From assembly GCA_028678905.1 (NCBI GenBank), contig JAJRCO010000370.1, positions 1 through 12,179 on the forward strand: DNA of 12,179 bases, read 5' to 3'. Shown here piece after piece: positions 6,855-12,179 of the stretch. Position 1 is the stretch's first letter; each line of letters begins with the position of its first letter. The stretch is from Methanomicrobiales archaeon. Lineage in GTDB: Archaea > Halobacteriota > Methanomicrobia > Methanomicrobiales > JACTUA01. A program made the position numbers and the translations under genes. The notes under the pieces were generated by a model that worked only from the letters and a program-made list of their open reading frames with translations, was not told the DNA's origin and searched no databases.

Positions 6855-7256
6855 TTATCCGTACCCGGTGATCTCATACTGGAGATTGGTTGAGTTTTCC
6901 GCACATTCCTTTCCGTATACGAGCACATCCTCGGAGATTTTTTTCAGGAGGGCGGGGTAGACTGCTCCCACTAGTTCCTGGACCGGCTTTCCGTTACAGA
7001 ACCATTTGAAGGTGGGGGTAGCCCGGATCCCATATCGCTCTCCGATCCAGGCATTAGCCGCGATATTCAGGATAACAAAAATCATCCTGCCTTCCATCTC
7101 TCGGGCAAACTGTTCGAAATAGGGGCGTATGATTCGACAGTGCGGGCAGGCCGGGCTGAAAAACATGACGCTGACCGGTAACGACGCTTTTTCCACCACT
7201 TTTTCCCAAGTGACGCTGTCTACTTCTATCGCCCCGTTCCGGTCCTTTTCGGGCAT
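6855..7256 (-). CDS. Thioredoxin-like protein with CPHC active site
   Basis: 133 residues, a thioredoxin fold without signal peptide, so probably a cytoplasmic dithiol-disulfide oxidoreductase. The active site is SPACPHCRIIRPYFEQFA (Cys37, Cys40). The CPHC dipeptide is that of DsbA-type oxidants rather than the CGPC of ordinary thioredoxin, although the rest of the fold is thioredoxin-like. The cis-proline loop RATPTF (Pro81) is present. Two extra cysteines (Cys87, Cys118) and a short C-terminal tail follow the fold. The start ATG at 7256 has no Shine-Dalgarno site but lies about 25 bases from the centre of a TATA box, fitting a leaderless message. It follows the ligase operon in the same direction but behind that operon's terminator, so it is likely a separate unit. 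The partner is unknown. Confidence 0.88.
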   Translation of the reverse strand: MPEKDRNGAIEVDSVTWEKVVEKASLPVSVMFFSPACPHCRIIRPYFEQFAREMEGRMIFVILNIAANAWIGERYGIRATPTFKWFCNGKPVQELVGAVYPALLKKISEDVLVYGKECAENSTNLQYEITGYG

Positions 7257-7277
7257 AAAGGTGGGTGGAAGTGCCGG

Positions 7278-7285
7278 TATTTATC
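7278..7285 (-). promoter_or_regulatory. TATA box for leaderless thioredoxin-like gene
   Basis: Reads GATAAATA on the minus strand, centred about 25 bases before the ATG at 7256. That places the expected transcription start at or next to the start codon. The absence of any ribosome site before the ATG agrees with leaderless translation. Confidence 0.55.
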
Positions 7286-7359
7286 AATTTCTACACCTGC
7301 CCTCTGTACGATAAGCTATGGCCCCTTGATATCCGGAAACCTTCCCGAGGAACTGCGCT

Positions 7360-7372
7360 AAAAAAAGAGAGA
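7360..7372 (-). terminator. Oligo-T terminator after the ATP-grasp/GCS2 operon
   Basis: The minus strand reads TTCTCTCTTTTTTT, ending in seven consecutive T (7366-7360), 14 bases after the stop codon of the GCS2-type gene. Archaeal RNA polymerase terminates at such U-tracts without needing a hairpin. It separates the four-gene operon from the thioredoxin-like gene. Confidence 0.6.
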
Positions 7373-7379
7373 ATTTCAC

Positions 7380-8486
7380 TCACACGTAGGGGATATTATG
7401 CCGAAGGCAGTACTCCAAATCCTGCAGGAGGGGATAGAGACTTGTGAGACCCCGCGCCCGAGCGGAAAGGACTTCGGCGATGCTACCCCTCTCTAGCTTT
7501 TTCTTAATCAGAGGCAGGTACTGCTGTTCATCGGGTGTCGCACATTGTTCAGCGCTGGTATAAAGTCTGGAAAGTTCCGGGCGCAGAGGAGCGACACCCC
7601 CTTTGATCGCCTCTTCCGTAAGGTCTAGGATCCGGTCCTGGTTTTCTTCCAGCCCAAGATCCCCGCAACGGAGGAGGGAGAGGACGAAAGCGGTGACCGC
7701 CATATCGGAGCGGAGGCATTCCTGTTCATCGATCGCCTTGATCTCTAAGCAACTGCGCGAGAACCGGATGATCACCCCCCGTGAATTTACCCACTCCCTG
7801 CACAGGATCTGGGACCCTTCCTGGCGCAGGCTCTGGCAGATATCTTCCTGGATGGCGTGATAATCGGCGAGCCGGGAAAGTTTCTCCGGTATGAGCATGT
7901 TACAGATAAGCGGAATCCTATCCTGATTTTTCCGATAATATACCAGGCGGTTATCCATAGTGGAGGTCTCTTTTCCTTCCACAAATGGGGACGCCGCAGA
8001 GACCGCTACAAGATAGGGAATCAGGGCTCGGATGCGGTTATGGATGGTGATCAGCTCCTGCTCCGATCCATAGGGGATATTGATCTGCAGAGCCTGGATA
8101 TTGAGCCAGCCATGCTGGTGGATATTGAAAATCCGGTCGTACTCCGCATAGACGTCCCCTTCCTCGTGATCCCAAACGCCGGTCATATTCAGGGTAAGGA
8201 GAGGGTGCATTCCCAGACCCAGCAGCTGGAGATCCGGGTGGAGGAAATTGTACAGATTGGTGATACCGGATTGAACTACCCGCTCCAGGTCACGAAGTGT
8301 GTTCTGGGGCTTCCGGGGGACAATCTCCATCACATGCTTCTGCAGTTCTTTGGATATGATCACATCCCCTAGAGGGGTTTCGTTCTGGATTCTTCCTGCC
8401 ATCCTCTCCAGAATCCGGTCGGAGACCGGCATCGGGGTGAAAGAAGCATCATTCAAAGAATACTCATGTTCTGTTCCGATGGTCAT
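7380..8486 (-). CDS. GCS2-type glutamate-cysteine ligase family protein (carboxylate-amine ligase)
   Basis: 368 residues. The GCS2 family (YbdK-like) joins an amino-acid carboxylate to an amine with ATP, of the glutamate-cysteine ligase fold. The N terminus has the family opening GTEHEYSL (Glu6, Glu8), followed by ISKELQKHVMEIVP (Glu47, Glu54). Further landmarks are LGMHPL (91-96), ALQINIPYGSEQE (132-144), VSAASPFVEGKE (162-173), DNR (178-180) and SCLEIKAIDEQEC (245-257), which correspond to the conserved strands of the fold. The usual HxHxG stretch of bacterial relatives reads QINIP here, so the substrate pocket probably differs. It starts at ATG 8486, which overlaps the stop of the YkgJ-type gene as ATGA, with AGGAT just upstream. 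It is the last gene of the four-gene ligase operon, followed by a T7 terminator. The real substrates are unknown; glutathione synthesis should not be assumed. Confidence 0.82.
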   Translation of the reverse strand: MTIGTEHEYSLNDASFTPMPVSDRILERMAGRIQNETPLGDVIISKELQKHVMEIVPRKPQNTLRDLERVVQSGITNLYNFLHPDLQLLGLGMHPLLTLNMTGVWDHEEGDVYAEYDRIFNIHQHGWLNIQALQINIPYGSEQELITIHNRIRALIPYLVAVSAASPFVEGKETSTMDNRLVYYRKNQDRIPLICNMLIPEKLSRLADYHAIQEDICQSLRQEGSQILCREWVNSRGVIIRFSRSCLEIKAIDEQECLRSDMAVTAFVLSLLRCGDLGLEENQDRILDLTEEAIKGGVAPLRPELSRLYTSAEQCATPDEQQYLPLIKKKLERGSIAEVLSARARGLTSLYPLLQDLEYCLRHNIPYV

Positions 8487-8983
8487 GACAGATCCTGGAG
8501 AGGTATCTCGGCTACCTTTTCCGTTTCCGGCTCATCAACTTTCAGTATTTCTGCAAGCTCTGCGGGCGGAAGTCCTTTTATCAGGGAGATAAGGTGACAC
8601 AACGCGTGCTCATACTGATGGCGGTAGGCCTCTGGATAGTACTTGAGATGACCCACCAGAGGGCAGATACTCTCCTTTTTCAGATAGATTTCTAGTTTTC
8701 CATTCCGGATATCGAAAGTAAAGGGACCGGCCCGGCAGGTTTCGGGTTTTTCTGCATTTATCAGGCATCGGGTATGGTTGAGAATGATGCAGAAACCATC
8801 TTCCCGCACCCGCAACCGTCGGTATCCATTCTGCTCGATGCGGCCGCCGATGTCGGTAGACGCACTGATGCGGCGGATCCGTTCCTCGGTAAGGGGTGGG
8901 TGGGCTTCATAACAGCAGTGGCCTCCACACCGTTCACAGATACGGGAGAAAATATCGAACCAGACTTCGGCCAACAGACTCAC
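8483..8983 (-). CDS. YkgJ-type cysteine-cluster protein (putative Fe- or Zn-binding)
   Basis: 166 residues. The YkgJ family is defined by conserved cysteines thought to bind iron or zinc; its biochemical role is not settled. The pattern is complete here: CERCGGHCC (Cys16, Cys19, Cys23, Cys24), GFCIIL (Cys65), RCLINAEKPETCRAGPF (Cys73, Cys83) and ICPLV (Cys107). An additional Cys129 lies in the C-terminal helical part. The start is the GTG at 8983, which overlaps the stop of the ATP-grasp gene as GTGA. The gene end overlaps the next gene as ATGA. This tight coupling between the two ligases suggests it acts with them. It might bind a metal needed by, or inserted into, the product, or act as the modified substrate itself; both are inference. 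Family assignment is firm and function is unknown. Confidence 0.85.
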   Translation of the reverse strand: MSLLAEVWFDIFSRICERCGGHCCYEAHPPLTEERIRRISASTDIGGRIEQNGYRRLRVREDGFCIILNHTRCLINAEKPETCRAGPFTFDIRNGKLEIYLKKESICPLVGHLKYYPEAYRHQYEHALCHLISLIKGLPPAELAEILKVDEPETEKVAEIPLQDLS

Positions 8984-9852
8984 TCTCCGAGAAGGTAAGT
9001 GATGATTTTTTCATAAATGAAAGGGTAAAATTCATCTTCCCCGCTTTCCAGGGAGGGATTATCGTTTACTTCTATCACGTACACCTGTTCATCTTTCTCC
9101 TTTATATCAACCCCATACAATCCCGTTCCAACGGCTCTACCGGCCTGCAGGGCAACTTCGACGATGCGACGGGGGACCTGTGACGGGGGGACACTTTTCA
9201 CCGCGCAGTATACGACGTGACCATTGACTGTCGCCTGAATTTTAAAACTTTCTGTGGGAATGATATATTTGCAGGCGTAGAGCAGCTCTCCATTCAATAT
9301 TCCCACCCTCCAGTCAAACTGGCTCTCAACAAAAGCCTGGGCGACGATCCAGTCGCTGAGCTTGATAAAGCGCTTCGCCACACGAAGAAAGCCGGGAACA
9401 GTGTCCACCTTCTCCACCCGTGCCGAGAAGGAGGTGGAAGGCTCTTTTACAATGAGAGGAGTTCCCAGGAAGTCCATCACCTCTCGTACGTGACTGGCGG
9501 TGATCTCCTGTTTCCGCAAAAACAGGGTTTCCGGTATGGGCACCCCGCTGTTCATCATATGTAGGTACATATTGATCTTATCTGAACAGATCTGGATAGA
9601 ATCGGCATCATCGATGACCGGGATGCCGTGAAATGCCGCCATCTTTGCCGCCACGAAACTGATATTCATGGGATCGGTCCGGCTGCGGATAAAAAGGCCA
9701 TCAAGGCGAGCGATTCGCTTGATGTCCACCGGGAAAATAAAGGACAGGGAGTGCCCCATCCTTTCAGCCGTATCCCTGATCCGTAATAGGGCTGTGAGCT
9801 GTTCTGCGTTACCCAGCGTCTGCCGATCTACGAATAACCCCAGACTACCCAC
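8980..9852 (-). CDS. RimK-type ATP-grasp ligase
   Basis: 290 residues, starting with GTG at 9852. ATP-grasp ligases activate a carboxylate as acyl phosphate and join it to an amine or thiol. Residues 1-88 form the pre-ATP-grasp domain (LFVDRQ, LDGLFIRSRTD, GIPVIDDADSIQICSDKI). Residues 89-290 hold the ATP-binding core: GVPIPETLFL (103-112), TPLIVKEP with Lys136, the RimK-specific QFDWRVGILNGE (178-189), and the magnesium-binding end GVDIKEKDEQVYVIEVNDNPS with Asp249, Glu261, Asn263 and Asn265. The sequence follows bacterial RimK-family proteins in which this unit is fused behind an RLAN domain. Here the RLAN-like part is a separate upstream gene overlapping by 8 bases in another frame. A GGAG lies 10 bases before the GTG. 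Likely an alpha-glutamate-like ligase in substrate class, but acceptor and donor cannot be read from the sequence. Confidence 0.88.
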   Translation of the reverse strand: MGSLGLFVDRQTLGNAEQLTALLRIRDTAERMGHSLSFIFPVDIKRIARLDGLFIRSRTDPMNISFVAAKMAAFHGIPVIDDADSIQICSDKINMYLHMMNSGVPIPETLFLRKQEITASHVREVMDFLGTPLIVKEPSTSFSARVEKVDTVPGFLRVAKRFIKLSDWIVAQAFVESQFDWRVGILNGELLYACKYIIPTESFKIQATVNGHVVYCAVKSVPPSQVPRRIVEVALQAGRAVGTGLYGVDIKEKDEQVYVIEVNDNPSLESGEDEFYPFIYEKIITYLLGE

Positions 9853-10594
9853 CGGGCATCGTCTCCAGGTGGGCGCGAAGGAGTGTTCGATCTCCCGGGG
9901 AGAGCTTCGAATATTTTGCGTTGCTCAGCGAGGACAGGGAATAGTTCTCTCCATCCCACAACACGGTCATGGAAAGGAAGGGGACTCGGAAGGTCGTATA
10001 GACAGTCATTGCAAGCTGCCGGAGCTCAGGCTCGTCTTCGGTAGTATCGCCGAACACCGCGATGACCGGGAACACCTCGGATGAATCGGTGATGGGCTGG
10101 TAGCAGAAGGGGTACCTCCCATGGTTGGTAATATGATGGATCACCTCTCTTGCGACCTCGCTGTCCCGGAGAATGCTGTATTCGGCCGGATCCGAGTAAT
10201 AATGTATTCCGTACGCGATAGAGGGGAGGGGCGCATAACTGTAGGAGACCTCCCATGAACAGACTCGAATCCCTTGCATTCGTGCTTTTTCAAGGCAGAT
10301 GGGGACGACGAAAGCCTCAATAAGGTCCTTGCTTGAGGGGATCGCATACTTCCCTTCAATCTCGTGGCGGACGATGCGATAATAGGTCTCCGACTTGTAA
10401 AAGTAGTTATCACTGACCAGGAAAGTGGTTGCGCCCTCCACTTTTTCGTACACAGTGTCTTTTTTAAAGCCGATGGGTGTGGTTACCATAAAAAACAGGT
10501 TGTACCTTCCTGCAGTTCCGCAGCAGTTGCATTTCTGGTCTGTCTTGATAGGTTTTATCACTGTAAATTTATTCCTTTCGACCAGTCCGATCAT
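9845..10594 (-). CDS. RLAN-like protein (RimK-like ATP-grasp N-terminal domain), stand-alone
   Basis: 249 residues. Two stretches resemble the N-terminal domain of bacterial RLAN-RimK fusion proteins: GATTFLVSDNYFYKSETYY through SSKDLIEAF (54-94), and FPVIAVFGD through LAMTVYTTFRVPFLSMTV to SNAKYSKLSP (175-233). In the fusions this alpha+beta domain sits directly before the ATP-grasp domain, exactly the position of the next gene here. Residues 1-53 are an extra N-terminal part with a KCNCCG cysteine motif (Cys22, 24, 25), not clearly part of the domain. The ATG at 10594 has only a weak upstream site, and a GTG at codon 12 is an alternative. It is the first gene of the four-gene operon. No clear TATA box was found upstream. 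The match is from recalled family sequences, so a profile search should settle it. Function of the domain is unknown; it may recognise the ligase substrate. Confidence 0.65.
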   Translation of the reverse strand: MIGLVERNKFTVIKPIKTDQKCNCCGTAGRYNLFFMVTTPIGFKKDTVYEKVEGATTFLVSDNYFYKSETYYRIVRHEIEGKYAIPSSKDLIEAFVVPICLEKARMQGIRVCSWEVSYSYAPLPSIAYGIHYYSDPAEYSILRDSEVAREVIHHITNHGRYPFCYQPITDSSEVFPVIAVFGDTTEDEPELRQLAMTVYTTFRVPFLSMTVLWDGENYSLSSLSNAKYSKLSPGDRTLLRAHLETMPGG

Positions 10595-10688
10595 CCGGGT
10601 GACGCGAAATTCGATCGAGAAGGCATGACACGACTAATTGCCAGAACATACTCCTAGCCCGGAACGAATAGAATCTGATCATCATTGA
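10595..10688. promoter_or_regulatory. Divergent intergenic region
   Basis: This short gap separates the minus-strand ligase operon from the plus-strand transporter and must hold the promoters of both. I found no convincing TATA box for either. The AT-rich stretch around 10685-10704 (AAAACAAAAATTCATAAG) is the only candidate and could serve either direction. No hairpin or operator-like repeat was recognised. Confidence 0.3.
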
Positions 10689-10814
10689 AAACAAAAATTC
10701 ATAAGTGCAGCACTGATACCGGGACGTACGTACCTTTCCCTCATCATCCTGGCTCTGGTCTTTTTCCTCATTGCGGTACGACAGGTAGGAAGATTCACCT
10801 TTCGCATCTGGCAG
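10689..10814 (+). other. In-frame coding extension of the transporter without a standard start codon
   Basis: The transporter frame is open from 10689 (after a TGA at 10686) to the first GTG at 10815. The translation includes YLSLIILALVFFLIAVRQVG and then RFTFRIWQV. This is a clear hydrophobic helix and loop of the kind that opens ArsB/NhaD-type transporters, and it joins smoothly to the annotated part. No ATG, GTG or TTG lies in this frame; CTG codons at 10713 and 10749 and ATA codons at 10701 and 10716 do. The real start is therefore probably here, at an unusual codon, or an upstream start has been lost by mutation or sequence error. Confidence 0.6.
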
Positions 10815-11960
10815 GTGATGACCGGGGGGGCCATCGCAGTCCTGGTGACCGGCGAGATCTCTCTACCGGAGGCCATACGGGCGATAAATTTTGAGGTACT
10901 GTTCTTCCTGTTCGGCATGTTCGTCGTGGGCGTGGGACTGGAAGAGAGTGGATACCTGTTCATACTCGGACAGCGGGTACTTAAAAGAGCGAAAAACAGC
11001 GATCAGCTGGTAGTTATGCTGATCTTCTCCTTTGGATTTTTTTCTGCTATCCTGATGAATGATACCCTCGCCATCATCGGAACTCCCTTGGTGCTGTATT
11101 GTGCGCAAAAATTCCGGATCTCCCCCCGCATGCTCCTTCTGGTCTTGTGCTGCGCGATTACCACGGGGAGCGTGATGAGTCCCATTGGTAATCCTCAGAA
11201 TCTCCTGATCGCATCCTACAGTGGGCTTGATAATCCTTTCCTGACATTTTTTCTCTATCTTGCTGCGCCCACGCTGCTCTCCCTGGCGATAGTGTATCTT
11301 CTTTTCCGGTGGCTGTACCGCCAAGAATTCGGCAAGGATGTCCCGGTGATGGAGGAAGGCCAGATCAGTGATCCACAGCTTGCCAGGGTCGTGCGGGTAT
11401 CTCTGGCTATCCTTCTCATTCTCATCGCAGCACGCACCGCAGCGCCTGTTTTTCCGGCCTTCCGCGTCATCAGTCTTCCCCTGATCGCTCTACTGTCCGC
11501 GTCGCCCTTGCTCCTGTTCAGCCGCAAAAGGGCGACCCTGATCCGGCTGGTGGACTGGCCAACTATGATCTTTTTCGTGGCCATGTTTGTCCTGATGGGA
11601 AGTGTGTGGCAATCCGGGATCTTTCAGTCTCTTCTCCGGGGTGGTATTCCTGATTCGGTCCTCGGCATCCTTGCGCTCAGTGTAATCATCAGTCAGTTTA
11701 TCTCCAATGTTCCCTTTGTTGCCCTGTTTCAGCCCTTGCTGGTCTACCAGGGAATACCCCTCGGCCAGACTCTCGCCCTTGCGGCGGGGAGCACCCTTGC
11801 CGGAAACCTCACCATTCTCGGAGCGGCGAGCAACGTCATCGTAATCCAGAACGCGGAGAGGCGAGGGGAGACTCTGACCTTTCTTGAATTCCTGCGGGTC
11901 GGGGTTCCCCTAACTCTCATCCAGGTGGGAATATTCTCTCTCTTTCTGGCACTTATCTGA
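10815..11960 (+). CDS. ArsB/NhaD-superfamily anion or Na+/H+ transporter (SLC13-like)
   Basis: 381 residues from the first standard start, a GTG at 10815 directly followed by ATG at 10818. The coding region very likely begins upstream because the first membrane helix is encoded before this point. An integral membrane protein of the ion transporter superfamily, with about 10 helices in two halves. The duplicated signature motifs are present: MNDTLAIIGTP (81-91) followed by SPIGNPQNLLIAS (122-134) in the first half, and SNVPFVALFQPLL (297-309) followed by AGNLTILGAASNVIVIQNA (329-347) in the second. A hydrophilic loop at 168-191 separates the halves. Relatives export arsenite, exchange Na+ for H+, or take up di- and tricarboxylates or sulfate. 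The sequence gives no arsenic-specific neighbour (no arsR or arsA), so the substrate is open. It is divergent from the ligase operon and convergent with a transposase remnant. A seven-G run (10824-10830) lies near its start, but the frame reads sensibly on both sides. Confidence 0.85.
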   Translation: MMTGGAIAVLVTGEISLPEAIRAINFEVLFFLFGMFVVGVGLEESGYLFILGQRVLKRAKNSDQLVVMLIFSFGFFSAILMNDTLAIIGTPLVLYCAQKFRISPRMLLLVLCCAITTGSVMSPIGNPQNLLIASYSGLDNPFLTFFLYLAAPTLLSLAIVYLLFRWLYRQEFGKDVPVMEEGQISDPQLARVVRVSLAILLILIAARTAAPVFPAFRVISLPLIALLSASPLLLFSRKRATLIRLVDWPTMIFFVAMFVLMGSVWQSGIFQSLLRGGIPDSVLGILALSVIISQFISNVPFVALFQPLLVYQGIPLGQTLALAAGSTLAGNLTILGAASNVIVIQNAERRGETLTFLEFLRVGVPLTLIQVGIFSLFLALI

Positions 11961-12179
11961 GAGAGTCGGAGAAGATACTATTAAAAATGAGGGATTATCC
12001 TGGCTGCGTAGAATTCCCCTGATCACAATAAACCAAATTATTTGTATCCATCGGTTCAGGTTATAGAGAACCACCCGGACCTTGATCTCCTTCACCTGGT
12101 TCCGGTATTTCCTCGATTGCACGTTCTCTCCATAGCTCCGTTTCAGGACGGAGAAGGTGGTCTCCACGAGGTTTCTCCG
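11910..12179 (-). CDS. DDE transposase, C-terminal end (partial; 5' part outside window)
   Basis: The reading frame enters from the right edge. It reads RRNLVETTFSVLKRSYGENV and continues through KYRNQVKEIKVRVVLYNLNR, the typical end of IS4/IS5-type DDE transposases in archaea. The Glu of LVET (codon 12164-12162) would be the last acidic catalytic residue. After IIWFIVIRGILRS (to about 12000) the frame continues without a stop to 11910, crossing into the 3' end of the transporter by 51 bases. That suggests the element's own end or stop codon was lost, or that the transposase gene is read into flanking DNA. A terminal inverted repeat could not be identified because the other end is outside the window. 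The exact IS family is not certain. Confidence 0.6.
   Translation of the reverse strand, partial: RRNLVETTFSVLKRSYGENVQSRKYRNQVKEIKVRVVLYNLNRWIQIIWFIVIRGILRSQDNPSFLIVSSPTLSDKCQKEREYSHLDES

Noticed and set aside
12149..12179. Inverted repeat CGGAGAA...TTCTCCG at the right edge
   Set aside because: It falls inside the transposase coding sequence with a 16-base or longer loop and is not at an element end, so it is probably chance.

Overview
The window looks like a chromosomal segment of a methanogenic archaeon, most likely of the order Methanomicrobiales. The signs are an archaeal short-form glutamate synthase carrying a rubredoxin domain, a 6-phospho-3-hexuloisomerase, archaeal TATA boxes (one placed for leaderless translation), a pure oligo-T terminator, and a mixture of ATG and GTG starts. 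GC content is moderate. The taxonomic placement is an inference from gene content, not a computed result.

Left part (1-2917, minus strand): a CopC-like/cupredoxin lipoprotein with its own TATA box is followed by a membrane protein that joins a superoxide-reductase-like extracytoplasmic domain to a four-helix cytochrome b561-like core. A rubredoxin-glutamate synthase gene comes next and runs off the left edge. The first two genes look like a small extracytoplasmic redox module. This would be unusual in a lineage generally described as lacking cytochromes.

Middle part (3039-5784, minus strand): a compact operon of 6-phospho-3-hexuloisomerase (hxlB), a class I aminotransferase and an M42 metallo-aminopeptidase. 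The genes are spaced or overlapped by only a few bases, and Shine-Dalgarno sites fix the starts. Divergent from it is a ferritin-like/VIT1 membrane protein (5980-6849, plus), probably for iron or manganese handling. It is convergent with a small leaderless thioredoxin-like gene (6855-7256, minus).

Right part (7380-10594, minus strand): four genes chained by start/stop overlaps. They encode an RLAN-like domain protein, a RimK-type ATP-grasp ligase, a YkgJ-type cysteine-cluster protein and a GCS2-type glutamate-cysteine ligase homologue, and the chain ends at a T7 tract. Two different amide-forming ligase families in one translationally coupled operon suggest synthesis or modification of an unidentified peptide-like product. 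This is the best candidate here for an undescribed system. Beyond it, on the plus strand, is an ArsB/NhaD-superfamily transporter whose first membrane helix is coded upstream of any standard start codon. At the right edge is the C-terminal end of a DDE transposase on the minus strand, running off the window. No rRNA, tRNA, CRISPR array or origin was recognised, and no gene-free stretch exceeds 300 bases.
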